Notes: generated by a model not told the origin, from the letters alone. A stretch of 64,000 nt of DNA from Bacteroidales bacterium (GCA_016926235.1 JAFGOZ010000191.1:16741-80740), one strand, 5' to 3'. Positions 28,801-36,434 are shown, numbered from the stretch's first letter. A program made the numbers and translations.

Positions 28801-29077
28801 AAACAATTTACTCTCAGGCATTTTACTATTTGATAATAATCCTAATCCTTTCAGTGAATATACAAGAATAAGCTATTCGACCTCAGAAAGTATGTATATT
28901 GAACTTGTAGTATTGGACAATCTTGGAAGAGAAATCTCCACTTTGATAAAAACCACTAAACAAGCAGGATCATATGAATATTTGTGGGATACTTCTGATC
29001 TTACAGAAGGAGTATATTACTTGAGGTTAAGCACATCGAAAGGATGGACAAAAACAAGAATGGTAGTAAAAAAATAG
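22841..29077 (+). CDS. Giant PKD-repeat T9SS surface protein (second of a tandem pair)
   Basis: A 2078-aa paralogue of the upstream gene with the same order of parts. The frame also opens at a TTG at 22817, but the ATG at 22841 starts a good signal peptide (MKTNLKKTFLIIHLMGLFSL, cleavage near VMSQ). About seventeen PKD-like repeats (EIWDFGDGATI, YYWEFGDGTTS, WLWDFGDGTIST, WFWNFGDGNSSN) surround a non-PKD module at about 560-813, again with a lipocalin-like stretch (LVGLWRNKDGDTYTFLMF). The conserved block SGGYPVDMVGVSSPPRPAKF recurs near the end, followed by the T9SS sorting domain (NPNPFSEYTRISYST, ending KTRMVVKK). Function is unknown; a cell-surface structural or adhesive role is inferred. 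A terminator follows. Confidence 0.9.
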   Translation: MKTNLKKTFLIIHLMGLFSLPVMSQGDPYSIVLPSNPCSGDVISFEFLDEGNADSAHWVLNGNPMLSKTMITETVILPRGTHIISNTVYYNDSIGKHYAVMTVNGFPTRFLPGDNSEFCPGEEVQFKVNPLDLSGIRWTVNGNYSSQTDFTYIFPNEGTYIVSLEGQSPSCGAVLDTLQQLITIKKRAKANAKPALLSEGQFCPMDKVFFEHNGNLQNEIWDFGDGATIQGYRNPGHIYKNPGKYTVTLTAENFCGGSGKDSMEVIINNNAPAYADFTFSPDREDYCPYEPIKFYAKGSGKYIWDFDDGGVSTQAFPTHVFGDSLKVWNVKLQVTNSCGNKASTTIPVSISNSYYSEASVVPYFDISDADPDNPIYYICNAKTIKLNAFEPEHENLTYQWIIENQNTFEIDTVAGKSISYPFELYPYNIQLVAKNLCGNETSESRSLALMVNTEIQPYLMPGIFPQRICPGERVYFWDDALTLDSPTLPYRYSIYFGEGTPAINFRNFENFEEGILRSHTYSDIQEYNFSMFALNECDNSSDTTFGIIQVRDDLPTEVMIHNSTRDWDEDNNILKPMEDWSKRINSTDRILRVNSMLYFMNGINNSYYYMIYEGGIFGIPDRMPDAYVKSIPVNLYSYDTVSIYIPEYINSVGVAVGWYCDSLHQMKKLPDQMIIPNNMYTGLIYNIDLDQDSIDYANPDSFYVYLEDACPPTNTAELVGLWRNKDGDTYTFLMFSETLEYEIYSSKNPTGIEKEMISQGTYSPTSAEFTLYDNTLCFGLDGIHMYNLVVDTLMLMSPSDGCFERSSAIEYRNFERIPQTPAEYAVCPGDTVRFSIYGGDSYLWDFGDGQTSTQPFPAHVYDSSGIYYATCAVSNNCLRTDTFHTIVIVSEGVLPLLSFDADNWFPKEDENVKFYYDNDYQDNRFKDYAFHWDFGDGLSSSAKYPVHQYTNPGVYNVRLSVSNSCGTVMSDPKPIIVNKECDVYPQFKLVADTANPNKIYYYNTSIGDITNAGFWKFDDGNIIPRKPGIYYKILENGPHTACLWVVKSDTSCTDYLCKDFIVGMVECNADFTYDINSTLNEVFFTNTSINTTNYYWEFGDGTTSILQNPTKKYKTPGYYHVVLTASNTSCTSIKDEWIQVGEDVSSCVADFWYTLDANDSTIVHFHNSSITQGQIVKGYYDFGDGSFAYEADPTHKYSAPGIYKVCAGFTDNNGCQARICKPVNAGNEDCYADFFVIHSRVNSSATFVADSIGEAEFFWDFGDGSTAEGRIASHLYSEPGYYPVCLNVVNASVNCFVEMCKDVQISGDTSVSLCHVNLSYTIDPATRTVNFSSNSGASFTNWLWDFGDGTISTAKDTSHQYAADGVYPVCLYAYDDITGCFDDDCKSIVITGLNTGEQLTADFSAINIPGTMRVKYKNRSQGNITNKYWTFGDGTFDLGLTGDTVSHIFPDYGLWNSCLIVANSSTFNANRKCKRVFVGDASICRLNADFSMMVIPDDLSVNFIDKSTGGAYRWFWNFGDGNSSNRRKPSHTYEKPGLYLVTLSVQDTTGNCIDNASKFVQVGQSDCMARFEYSVNTSTYSVRFKNISRGNITGYQWDFGDGGSSTLPAPLHIFTPGNYTVSLTISSDAGCVDQYFENIQVGLIPCDASFTVHVDTTNRAFFNNKVLGGVNKLLWIFGDGAVSEKNDPVHKYNFPGIYTVGLYAYTGTCTDYSEETIIVGARDGDMQAFFTQTVDENNLTVKFFDRSIGTDGSTTYLWDFGDTTTSTDQNPVKTYTEGGYYFVCLTVIGQDGMQNTTCKMVKVAPPASKDCLADFFYTVDSAALSGTFTSASYGVTPTTTYRWIFGDEILDGNSSESFSFDSAGFYNVGLIINNRLTNCESAEYKLVNVGMGDQGIRASFVYTLDTSNLKSGGYPVDMVGVSSPPRPAKFSWDFGDMKKAGGLSTTSRVRHIYALAGTYIPCYIVEDPQTGETDEYCQIINVGSNSVNNLLSGILLFDNNPNPFSEYTRISYSTSESMYIELVVLDNLGREISTLIKTTKQAGSYEYLWDTSDLTEGVYYLRLSTSKGWTKTRMVVKK

Positions 29078-29092
29078 AAGGTAAATAGTAAT

Positions 29093-29132
29093 AAAAAAAA
29101 GGCTGCCTAAATACTTTGTGCAGCCTTTTTTG
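29093..29132. terminator. Bidirectional Rho-independent terminator
   Basis: GGCTGC (29101-29106) pairs with GCAGCC (29120-29125). A-rich sequence precedes the stem and seven T follow, so it can end transcription of the PKD gene (plus) and of the tRNA (minus). Confidence 0.85.
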
Positions 29133-29206
29133 TAGCGAGAGGCGGGATTGAACCGCCGACCTCATGATTATGAATCATGCGCTCTAACCTGCTGAGCTAC
29201 CTCGCC
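29133..29206 (-). tRNA. tRNA with anticodon CAU (elongator Met, or Ile2)
   Basis: The minus strand folds as a full 74-nt cloverleaf: acceptor GGCGAGG with UCUCGCU, D-stem GCUC/GAGC, anticodon stem CAUGA/UCAUG with loop UUCAUAA (anticodon CAU), T-stem GGCGG/CCGCC with loop UUCAAUC, discriminator A. CCA is not encoded. The anticodon stem lacks the three G-C pairs of initiators and position 1-72 is not a C-A mismatch, so it is not the initiator. Elongator Met is most likely; a lysidine-modified Ile tRNA cannot be excluded from sequence alone. Confidence 0.93.
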
Positions 29207-29477
29207 ATCCGTACATTGACAATTATTGAACTATCAATTTGGGAGTGCAAATATAGTGTTTTCTTATAAAAAAAAAGATTTTTAGAAAATTTATTGTGTA
29301 TATATTTAAGTATATAATATGATCAGTTTTAGTACTATATAATAGTAATCTTTAATGGATGAAAACATGATATATTAAGGTTTTTAAATAAAATCACCTA
29401 TCTATAAACAGTAAAATTTTTTTCCTTAACTTTTTTTTATATATTGCAAAGCAAGTGAAAACAAAATTGATTTTTGG
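29207..29477. other. Intergenic region, 271 bases
   Basis: Extremely AT-rich, divergent between the tRNA and the START-like gene. It must carry both promoters. Only an imperfect box (TATATTG near 29441) was seen; no repeat or RNA gene. Confidence 0.3.
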
Positions 29478-29855
29478 ATGAAGAAGAAATATGAGTTAGA
29501 ATTTACAATAAACTCCTCCCCAAAAGTACTATATAATCGGTTAAGTACACCGGGAGGCCTCTCTGAATGGTTTGCTGATGACGTAAATATTAAGGGAAAG
29601 ACTTATACTTTTATTTGGAATGGCACCGAAGAAACTGCCCAACTAGTTCAAAAGAAAGAAAATATATTTATCCGTTTTCAATGGACCAATGAAGAATATT
29701 CTGATACTTTTTTTGAGTTCCGCATTACTTCCGATGAATTAACCGGGGATGTTTCATTGCTTATCATCGATTATGCAGATGACGATGAAAAAGATGATGC
29801 TGTAGATTTGTGGAATACGCAGGTTGCCGAATTAAAGCATGTATTGGGTTTATAA
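29478..29855 (+). CDS. START-like domain protein (SRPBCC/AHSA1-type)
   Basis: A 125-aa cytoplasmic protein filled by one START-like/SRPBCC fold. Typical features are the opening ELEFTINSSPKVLYNRLSTP, GLSEWFADDVNI (the AHSA1 'L..WF.D.V' signature), YTFIWNGTEET, and a C-terminal amphipathic helix LWNTQVAELKHVLG. Such proteins bind hydrophobic ligands or partner proteins; the ligand is not predictable here. It precedes the LptF/G-type permease by 75 bases, which has its own promoter-like box. Confidence 0.8.
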   Translation: MKKKYELEFTINSSPKVLYNRLSTPGGLSEWFADDVNIKGKTYTFIWNGTEETAQLVQKKENIFIRFQWTNEEYSDTFFEFRITSDELTGDVSLLIIDYADDDEKDDAVDLWNTQVAELKHVLGL

Positions 29856-29902
29856 TCCTTCGATTTTCTATATAATATCCTCCCACATTATACGTTTTTA
29901 TT

Positions 29903-29910
29903 TATATTTG
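29903..29910 (+). promoter_or_regulatory. Putative -7 box for the LptF/G-glycosyltransferase operon
   Basis: TATATTTG, a full match to TAnnTTTG, 21 bases before the ATG at 29931, implying a leader of about 14 bases. Confidence 0.5.
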
Positions 29911-29930
29911 GCGTTGAATTTGCTAATGGA

Positions 29931-31409
29931 ATGAAAAAAATACATCTTTTTCTATTAAAATCTTTTATAGGTCCGTTTCTTCTTACCTTTTTCCTGGTTA
30001 CGTTCCTCCTGTTAATGCAATTTTTATGGAAATATATCGACGATTTAGTAGGTAAAGGATTAGAAATTCCGGTCATTGCAGAACTTTTGTTATATACCTC
30101 TGCCAGCCTGGTCCCTATGGCCCTGCCTTTGGCAATATTATTAGCAGCATTAATGACATTTGGGAACCTGGGGGAAAACTATGAATTAATTGCCCTTAAG
30201 TCCTCGGGCGTTTCCCTTCAAAAAATAATGCGGCCATTAATAATTACCACCATACTACTTGCCATTGGAGCCTTTTTCTTCTCAAATTATGCTTTGCCTT
30301 TTACGAACCTAAAAATGCGATCACTCCTCTATGATATCCAAAGACAACGACCTGAATTACAAATTAAGGAAGGGGTTTTTTATAATGGCATAGATGGTTA
30401 CAGTATTAAAATTGGGAAAAGGAATCAAAAGACTAATCTTCTATATGATATTAAAATTTATGATCATACAGAAAAAAGGGGAAACACAAATGTTACTGTT
30501 GCCGATTCAGGCTATATGATGATGACAGGTGATGAAGGGAATCTCATACTCACTCTTTACAGTGGATATAGCTATAATGATTTAAAAGAAAGTTCGCGTG
30601 CAAGAAACATGAGACGATTCCCTTTCAGGCGCGACAAATTCGAAAAACAGATAACTATACTTCAACTTACAGGTTTTGGTTTTACCAAATCTGATGAATC
30701 TATTTATAAAAGTAACTATCAGATGATGAACCTTTCACAACTTAAGTTATTTGAAGATAGTATTCAAAAAACCGTCAACTTCCAGAAAAACAACCTGAAC
30801 AGAAACATACAGGAAAAACAGATACAAACTACCAAAAGAAGTATAGTCACCCTTGATTCAAATAGAATTGCAGAAATAAAAAAGCAAAATGCATCTTTGG
30901 AAACAGATAGTCTTGTAGCCAGCTTAAATATCTTTGAACAACGCAGGATCTATGACAGAGCTTTGCAATTGGCACGCAATAAAAAAAGCCAAATCAGGTC
31001 ATCATTTGCAGCCATTGATTTCCAGGAAAGGAAAATGCGTAAATATCAAATTGAATGGCACAGAAAATTCACTCTCTCTTTTGCATGTTTGGTATTCTTC
31101 TTTATCGGGGCACCATTGGGAGCTATTATTCGAAAAGGCGGACTTGGTATGCCGGTTATAGTCTCTGTTCTGTTTTTTGTTTTCTACTACATTCTGTCTC
31201 TTACTGGAGAAAAATTCGTAAGGGAAGGAGTTCTTGCTGACTATCAGGGAATGTGGTTATCTTCTCTCATACTCTTCATCACAGGAGCATTTCTAACTTA
31301 CAAAGCAACCACAGATTCTGTAATGTTCAATATCGATACCTATTTTATTTTCTTTAAGCGGGTTTGGACTTTTATTTCAAAGCATACGTTAAAGAAATTC
31401 TGGAAATAG
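29931..31409 (+). CDS. LptF/LptG-family lipopolysaccharide export permease (YjgP/YjgQ)
   Basis: A 492-aa inner-membrane protein of the family that, with LptB and LptC, extracts lipopolysaccharide from the inner membrane. Three N-terminal TM helices are visible (FIGPFLLTFFLVTFLLLMQF; ELLLYTSASLVPMALPLAIL; IITTILLAIGAFFF), then a periplasmic beta-jellyroll (about 130-240), a helical insert rich in Gln/Lys/Asn (about 250-355), and three C-terminal helices including FFIGAPLGAIIRKGGLGMP, a strong family motif. It is longer than E. coli LptF/G (about 360) because of the insert, as in other Bacteroidota. It heads an operon with two glycosyltransferases (13-base gap). Whether it acts as LptF or LptG cannot be decided. 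Confidence 0.9.
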   Translation: MKKIHLFLLKSFIGPFLLTFFLVTFLLLMQFLWKYIDDLVGKGLEIPVIAELLLYTSASLVPMALPLAILLAALMTFGNLGENYELIALKSSGVSLQKIMRPLIITTILLAIGAFFFSNYALPFTNLKMRSLLYDIQRQRPELQIKEGVFYNGIDGYSIKIGKRNQKTNLLYDIKIYDHTEKRGNTNVTVADSGYMMMTGDEGNLILTLYSGYSYNDLKESSRARNMRRFPFRRDKFEKQITILQLTGFGFTKSDESIYKSNYQMMNLSQLKLFEDSIQKTVNFQKNNLNRNIQEKQIQTTKRSIVTLDSNRIAEIKKQNASLETDSLVASLNIFEQRRIYDRALQLARNKKSQIRSSFAAIDFQERKMRKYQIEWHRKFTLSFACLVFFFIGAPLGAIIRKGGLGMPVIVSVLFFVFYYILSLTGEKFVREGVLADYQGMWLSSLILFITGAFLTYKATTDSVMFNIDTYFIFFKRVWTFISKHTLKKFWK

Positions 31410-31422
31410 CAAGCCTCTGTTT

Positions 31423-32619
31423 ATGAAAATCCTGCAAATATGCACTAAAATCCCCTACCCTCCTTTAGATGGAGGTTCAATAGCAATCGTTAATCTTGCA
31501 CAAGGATTTGTTAACGCAGGACACAAGGTCGATATCCTGGCAATGAATACTCCAAAACATTATCAAAAGGAAATATTACAACAAATACAAGCAGACTTGC
31601 GCCTTTTTTATGTTGATGTTGATACGGATATTAAAATACCTAAATTATTTTTCAATTTGATTTTATCCCGGTTGCCGTATAACGCCACCCGTTTTATTTC
31701 TGAGAAATTTGAAAAACAATTAATTACTTTAATTAAGGATGAAAGTTATGATGTAATTCAACTTGAAGGACTATACCTCCTTCCTTACGTTAAAGTCATC
31801 AGAAACATTTGCAATGCCATAATTGCATACCGGGCCCATAATATTGAGTACGAGATATGGGAACGTTCACTCTCTATGGCCAGTGGAATAAAAAAAATGT
31901 ATCTGAAAAATCTTGTGAAACGATTAAAACGATTCGAAACAGGACATATTAACACTTACGATGTCCTTGTTCCAATTACCCGGCGAGACCTCTCCACTTT
32001 CAATCTGATGCAAAATAAAATGCCAGCATTTGTTTCACCTACCGGATTCAACATGGATAAATTATTCCACGACAATATTTCAGAAGAATTCCCTTCCTCA
32101 TTCTTTCTTGGAGCCCTGGACTGGTTTCCAAACCAGGAAGGCCTCATCTGGTTTATAAATAAAGTCTGGAGGAAGATTCACAGTCAAAACCCAAACATAC
32201 AATTTTATATTGCCGGACGTAATGCTCCTCTATGGCTAGAAAATAAACTAAAACAACCTGGAATAATTTATTTGGGAGAAATTGAAGATGCACATGTTTT
32301 TATGTTATCAAAAGGGATCATGATCGTACCCTTATTTTCCGGATCAGGTATGCGAATAAAAATTATTGAAGGAATGGCTCTGGGAAAAACAATCATTGCT
32401 TCACCTGTTGCAGCTGAAGGTATTGACATCACACATAATGAGAATATAATAATTGCCGATGGTGAAGAAGATTTCATAAATGCTATTGATAATCTTTTAA
32501 AAAATAAGCAACTTTATGACATGATTGGTAAAAATGCTCAAAAATTCATTACTGAAAATTATGATAATAAAACAATTTCCTCTAGTTTGGCTGAATTCTA
32601 CAAATCACAGATAAAATGA
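31423..32619 (+). CDS. Glycosyltransferase, GT4-like (GT-B fold)
   Basis: A 398-aa cytoplasmic glycosyltransferase. The N-terminal Rossmann domain begins LQICTKIPYPPLDGGSIAI, with the Gly-rich acceptor loop and the GHKVDILAM strand. The C-terminal half carries FLGALDWFPNQEGL, IQFYIAGRNAP, and the donor-site region VPLFSGSGMRIKIIEGMALG with E of the E-x7-E type motif (IIEGMALGKTIIASPVAAEG). The family transfers sugars from nucleotide donors in polysaccharide or glycolipid assembly; donor and acceptor are not predictable. It overlaps the next glycosyltransferase gene by 4 bases (ATGA), showing translational coupling. Confidence 0.9.
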   Translation: MKILQICTKIPYPPLDGGSIAIVNLAQGFVNAGHKVDILAMNTPKHYQKEILQQIQADLRLFYVDVDTDIKIPKLFFNLILSRLPYNATRFISEKFEKQLITLIKDESYDVIQLEGLYLLPYVKVIRNICNAIIAYRAHNIEYEIWERSLSMASGIKKMYLKNLVKRLKRFETGHINTYDVLVPITRRDLSTFNLMQNKMPAFVSPTGFNMDKLFHDNISEEFPSSFFLGALDWFPNQEGLIWFINKVWRKIHSQNPNIQFYIAGRNAPLWLENKLKQPGIIYLGEIEDAHVFMLSKGIMIVPLFSGSGMRIKIIEGMALGKTIIASPVAAEGIDITHNENIIIADGEEDFINAIDNLLKNKQLYDMIGKNAQKFITENYDNKTISSSLAEFYKSQIK

Positions 32620-33794
32620 CTTGGAAGGTTTTATTTTGGTGTTTTCTTGGAATTATTGTTTATACCTACCTGGGTTATTTTATTCTTATCTATATTTTAT
32701 TCCTGATAAAAAAGGTATTTACTAATCAAAGTAAAGAAATTTCAACATATGAGCCTGATGTTACGATATTCATAACGGCTTATAATGAAGCAGACTTTGT
32801 TGAAAGAAAAATTCAAAATACACTGGAATTAGATTATCCCAAAGAGAAAATTACTCAGCTTTGGATAACAGATGGATCAACTGATGGAACACCTAACCTG
32901 GTTAAAAAATATCCGGATATTATACTCCACCACCAGACTGAAAGAAAAGGGAAGGTTGCAGCAATGAACAGGGGAATGCAATTTGTTAACAGCTCCATTG
33001 TTATTTTTTCGGATGGTAATACAATGCTGGCAACAGATGCAGTCAGAAAGATTGTGAGACTTTTTAGCGATACCAAAACCGGGTGTGTGGCAGGTGAAAA
33101 AAGGATTAAAATTGACGATAAGGATAAAGCAATAAGTTCAGGAGAAGGGCTTTACTGGAAGTATGAATCGCTAATTAAAAAATGTGAATCGGAAATAAAT
33201 AATGTTATTGGAGCTGCCGGTGAACTTTTTGCTATCCGTACAGAGCTTTTCGAACCGGTAAAAGAAGATACCCTTCTTGATGACTTTATAATGTCTCTTA
33301 CAATCTTAAAGAGAGGGTATGCTATTAAATATGACCCCGGGGCCTATGCTCTCGAATCAGCATCTTTCAGTGTTAAAGAAGAATTTAAACGGAAAGTAAG
33401 AATCGCCTCAGGTGGAATACAATCTATGATAAGGATGCCTGAATTATTGAATTTCTTCAAATATGGATTTACTTCATTTCAGTACTTGAGCCATAAGGTT
33501 TTGCGCTGGATCTTAGTTCCATTTGCTATCCCTCTCACCCTCATTTTTAATTTTATAATTATCCGTTCATTCCTCATTGGATATACCGTTTATCATATTA
33601 TCTTCTACCTCCAGTTACTCTTTTATCTTTTTGGACTACTGGGCTGGTGGTTCGAAAACAAACAGATAAAAGTAAAACTTTTTTTTACTCCTTATTACAT
33701 CATTTTTATGAACTTTTCAATGTTTGTAGGAATTATAAGATTTTTTAAAGGAAAACAATCTGTAAACTGGGACAGAGCCAAAAGAGGTATATGA
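32616..33794 (+). CDS. Membrane glycosyltransferase, family 2
   Basis: A 392-aa GT2 enzyme. One N-terminal TM helix (about 5-30) is followed by the GT-A domain: TIFITAYNEADFVERKI (nucleotide-binding start), LWITDGSTDGTPN, RKGKVAAMNRGM, and VIFSDGNTM in place of the canonical DxD. LLDDFIMSLTILKRGYAI supplies the acceptor-side ED-like motif, and KRKVRIASGGIQSM a QxxRW-like position. Three further TM helices follow at about 285-380. This layout is like processive or polyprenyl-linked GT2 enzymes of exopolysaccharide synthesis. It is translationally coupled to the GT4 gene. Just after its stop lies the second 21-bp repeat array rather than a terminator. Confidence 0.88.
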   Translation: MTWKVLFWCFLGIIVYTYLGYFILIYILFLIKKVFTNQSKEISTYEPDVTIFITAYNEADFVERKIQNTLELDYPKEKITQLWITDGSTDGTPNLVKKYPDIILHHQTERKGKVAAMNRGMQFVNSSIVIFSDGNTMLATDAVRKIVRLFSDTKTGCVAGEKRIKIDDKDKAISSGEGLYWKYESLIKKCESEINNVIGAAGELFAIRTELFEPVKEDTLLDDFIMSLTILKRGYAIKYDPGAYALESASFSVKEEFKRKVRIASGGIQSMIRMPELLNFFKYGFTSFQYLSHKVLRWILVPFAIPLTLIFNFIIIRSFLIGYTVYHIIFYLQLLFYLFGLLGWWFENKQIKVKLFFTPYYIIFMNFSMFVGIIRFFKGKQSVNWDRAKRGI

Positions 33795-33804
33795 TCTCCC
33801 TAAC

Positions 33805-34035
33805 GACGGGGAAGTACGAAGACGCGGCGGGATACCCGGGAAACCCGGCGATGGAGTTACCGAATGTGGAAAAAACATACCGAAACCCAGCGACAAGGTA
33901 CTAAAACCCGGCAAGGATATACCTGCTTACGGTGACGAGGTTACCGACCACGGCGGTGAAGTACAAAAATACAGCGATAAGGTTGAATATCGCGGCGACG
34001 AGGTACAAAAGTTCGGCGACGGTATTACAGAAGCT
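33805..34035. repeat. Degenerate 21-bp tandem array 2 (11 units)
   Basis: Eleven consecutive 21-bp blocks (33805 + 11 x 21 = 34035), starting 10 bases after the glycosyltransferase stop. The ideal unit begins GGCGACGAGG, has a GTAC core at positions 10-13 and ends AAACCC. Blocks are diverged but the period never slips. Block 2 has ATACCC three bases early yet the total is kept. In one frame it is free of stops and would read as GDEVPKP-like heptads (KPSDKVL, YGDEVTD, RGDEVQK), but no ATG/GTG/TTG opens that frame before the array. It is GC-rich against AT-rich surroundings. Same period as the array at 22022-22315, different sequence. Confidence 0.82.
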
Positions 34036-34036
34036 T

Positions 34037-34092
34037 ACCTCCTAATTATTTATTCTACAAAAGTTACCGTCCCTCCGGGACTCAAAATATTT
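34037..34092 (-). repeat. REP-like hairpin element (copy 2)
   Basis: On the minus strand: AAATATTTTGA, then a perfect hairpin (GTCCC 34069-34073, loop TCC on plus, GGGAC 34077-34081), then TTTTGTAGAATAAATAATTA. It abuts array 2. By eye it aligns with the element at 21909-21960 over about 55 bases. Type: short palindromic intergenic element; no mobility gene in the window. Confidence 0.5.
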
Positions 34093-34174
34093 ACAATGTT
34101 CTCAATTTTTAAAAATAAAATGCGTTTGTCCTGAGTTAATAACAAATATTTTCCTCCATTTTATATTTTATAAC

Positions 34175-34182
34175 TACTTTTG
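34175..34182 (+). promoter_or_regulatory. Putative -7 box for ribBA-fmt
   Basis: TACTTTTG, a full match to TAnnTTTG, 32 bases before the ribBA ATG. No FMN riboswitch fold was recognised in the short leader. Confidence 0.5.
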
Positions 34183-34213
34183 CACCCAGAAACAATAAAA
34201 CAAGGAGATTAAA

Positions 34214-35470
34214 ATGTCAAAGGCGCAGGATTTGGAAAACTTCAAATTCGATAGCATTGAGGATGCCGTAAAAGATATGCGGGATGGAAAGATTATCATT
34301 GTTGTAGATGACGAAGACCGTGAAAATGAAGGCGATTTTGTTGCCGCAGCAGAATGTATAACCCCGGAAATTGTAAATTTTATGGCAACTCATGGCAGGG
34401 GTCTGATATGCGCTGCTATACCGGAAGACCGATGTGAACAACTTGATCTTGAACTGATGGTTGGGACAAATACATCAAGCCATGGAACTCCATTTACTGT
34501 AACAGTAGATCTGATAGGTAATGGATGTACAACAGGAGTTTCTGCAAGTGACCGCGCTAAAACCATCAAAGCCCTAGTTGATCCCAATACAAAACCTGAA
34601 GATCTGGGACGACCCGGACACATCTTCCCTCTAAAAGCCAGGAACAGGGGGGTATTAAGAAGAGCCGGACATACAGAAGCCACAGTTGACTTATCCAGAC
34701 TAGCCAACTTAGCTCCTGGTGGTGTCCTGGTCGAAATTATGAATGATGACGGATCCATGGCAAGGCTTCCCGAATTGGTTGACATAGCCAGAAATTTTAA
34801 ACTTAAAATTATATCTATCAAAGACCTTATCGCCCATATGCTTAAGCATGAAAGTCTTATCATTAAAGGGGTAAAGGTCAATCTCCCGACAGAATATGGT
34901 GATTTTCATTTAATAACATTTATTCAAAAATCAAACAACATTGAGCATGTAGCTCTACTAAAAGGTAAATGGGACACAGACGAACCTATTTTAGTACGGG
35001 TTCATTCCTCTTGTGTTACAGGTGATATATTTGGTTCTATGCGATGTGATTGCGGTCCCCAACTACACAAAGCCATGCAAATGATAGATAAAGAAGGGAA
35101 AGGTGTAATCGTATATATGAACCAGGAAGGAAGAGGGATTGGCCTATTTAATAAAATTAAAGCATACAAATTACAAGAAGAAGGCATGGATACCGTTCAG
35201 GCAAACCTGGAACTAGGATTTCATGCCGATGAAAGAGACTATGGTGTTGGCGCAAGCATATTAAGAGAACTGGGTGTAAGAAAAATGCGCCTCCTCACGA
35301 ACAATCCAAAGAAAAGAGCCGGTCTGGAAGGTTATGGTCTGGTGATTGTTGAAAATGTACCTTTGGTTATTGATCCTAACGAGCATAATATGTTCTATCT
35401 GCAAACAAAACAAGCTAAAATGGGTCATCGTCTGGACATTGTAAACGATGAAAACCAGAAAAATGAATAA
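34214..35470 (+). CDS. ribBA: Bifunctional 3,4-dihydroxy-2-butanone-4-phosphate synthase / GTP cyclohydrolase II
   Basis: A 418-aa cytoplasmic enzyme supplying both riboflavin precursors. The N-terminal RibB domain (about 1-205) has the acidic loop [13 protein letters not shown] and the GHIFPLKAR and [11 protein letters not shown] motifs. The C-terminal RibA domain (about 208-405) has the zinc site [19 protein letters not shown] (three Cys) and the GTP/catalytic segment [16 protein letters not shown], then [16 protein letters not shown]. Both active sites look intact, so the fusion should be fully bifunctional. Its end overlaps the start of fmt by 8 bases, indicating an operon. Length is close to other RibBA proteins (about 400). 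Confidence 0.96.
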   Translation: MSKAQDLENFKFDSIEDAVKDMRDGKIIIVVDDEDRENEGDFVAAAECITPEIVNFMATHGRGLICAAIPEDRCEQLDLELMVGTNTSSHGTPFTVTVDLIGNGCTTGVSASDRAKTIKALVDPNTKPEDLGRPGHIFPLKARNRGVLRRAGHTEATVDLSRLANLAPGGVLVEIMNDDGSMARLPELVDIARNFKLKIISIKDLIAHMLKHESLIIKGVKVNLPTEYGDFHLITFIQKSNNIEHVALLKGKWDTDEPILVRVHSSCVTGDIFGSMRCDCGPQLHKAMQMIDKEGKGVIVYMNQEGRGIGLFNKIKAYKLQEEGMDTVQANLELGFHADERDYGVGASILRELGVRKMRLLTNNPKKRAGLEGYGLVIVENVPLVIDPNEHNMFYLQTKQAKMGHRLDIVNDENQKNE

Positions 35471-36434
35471 TAGCCTAAGGATTGTTTTCATGGGAACACC
35501 GGAATTTGCCGTTCCTTCCTTGAAAATCTTACTCGATAATGGATACACTATTGCAGGTGTAGTTACAGCACCTGACAAACCTGCTGGCAGAGGACAGCAA
35601 ATCCATGAATCCCCTGTTAAAACATTTGCCAGGGAACATTATCTAACCATATTACAACCCGAAAAACTAAAAGCACCTGATTTTTTAAAAGAGCTTCAAA
35701 GTTTAAAAGCCGACTTGCAGGTAGTCGTAGCTTTCAGAATGCTGCCAAAAGTTGTATGGGATATGCCAACTTACGGAACCTTTAATCTTCATGCATCTTT
35801 GCTCCCTCAATATCGTGGAGCTGCACCCATTAACTGGGCAATCATCAATGGTGAAAAAAAAACAGGCATTACAACCTTCTTTATTGAAGAGGAAATCGAT
35901 ACAGGGAAAGTAATATTTCAAGTTGAGGTTCCTATTGAAGAATCACAAACCGCCGGTGATATCCATGATATTTTAATGAAAAAAGGAGCTCAACTTGTCC
36001 TAAAAACCGTAAATGCTATAAACGAAAACAAACACCCTGCAACAGATCAATCCAATATTGCCAGCATACAGGGAGAGCTTAAGCCTGCACCAAAAATCTT
36101 TAAAGAAGATTGTAAAATTAACTGGAACAAACCACTAGATACTGTATACAACTTGATTCGCGGTTTAAGTCCTTACCCGGCTGCCTGGACGGAATTAAAA
36201 TTGACTGATGGGAGTATAATATCTTTTAAAATTTTCAATACCTCAAAAATTCGGGAAAATCATAATCATTCTGCAGGTGCAATCCTTTCCGATAATAGAA
36301 AATATTTCAAAGTGGCAGTTCCGGAAGGCTTTATAGAAATACATTCATTACAAATGGCCGGTAAAAGAAGGATGCAAACCGAAGAATTTTTAAGAGGTTT
36401 TCAAAATTTAAATATGTGTACTATTAATACTTAA
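35463..36434 (+). CDS. fmt: Methionyl-tRNA formyltransferase
   Basis: A 323-aa enzyme that formylates initiator Met-tRNA using 10-formyl-THF. The start [15 protein letters not shown] is diagnostic. Catalytic segment: [20 protein letters not shown] (Asn, His and the SLLP loop) followed by [12 protein letters not shown] (catalytic Asp). The C-terminal OB-like domain begins about residue 205 with [24 protein letters not shown]. An upstream ATG at 35448 would add five residues, but the ATG at 35463 directly precedes the conserved start and was chosen. Overlaps ribBA; converges on the glucosaminidase gene with only 9 bases between stops and no terminator. Confidence 0.95.
   Translation: MNNSLRIVFMGTPEFAVPSLKILLDNGYTIAGVVTAPDKPAGRGQQIHESPVKTFAREHYLTILQPEKLKAPDFLKELQSLKADLQVVVAFRMLPKVVWDMPTYGTFNLHASLLPQYRGAAPINWAIINGEKKTGITTFFIEEEIDTGKVIFQVEVPIEESQTAGDIHDILMKKGAQLVLKTVNAINENKHPATDQSNIASIQGELKPAPKIFKEDCKINWNKPLDTVYNLIRGLSPYPAAWTELKLTDGSIISFKIFNTSKIRENHNHSAGAILSDNRKYFKVAVPEGFIEIHSLQMAGKRRMQTEEFLRGFQNLNMCTINT

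Noticed and set aside
15039..29077. Very recent duplication of the two giant genes
   Set aside because: Third positions and many PKD repeats have diverged extensively; only specific protein segments are alike.
29133..29206. Initiator tRNA-fMet
   Set aside because: The anticodon stem lacks the three G-C pairs and there is no C1-A72 mismatch.
33717..33914. Minus-strand open frame over the GT2 end and second array
   Set aside because: It overlaps the well-supported GT2 gene and reads through repeat sequence; composition is not protein-like.
33805..34035. CRISPR array or coding heptad-repeat protein
   Set aside because: No spacers; the single stop-free frame has no start codon before the array.
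34183..34213. FMN riboswitch before ribBA
   Set aside because: The leader after the -7 box is too short to hold the aptamer and no conserved FMN elements were recognised.
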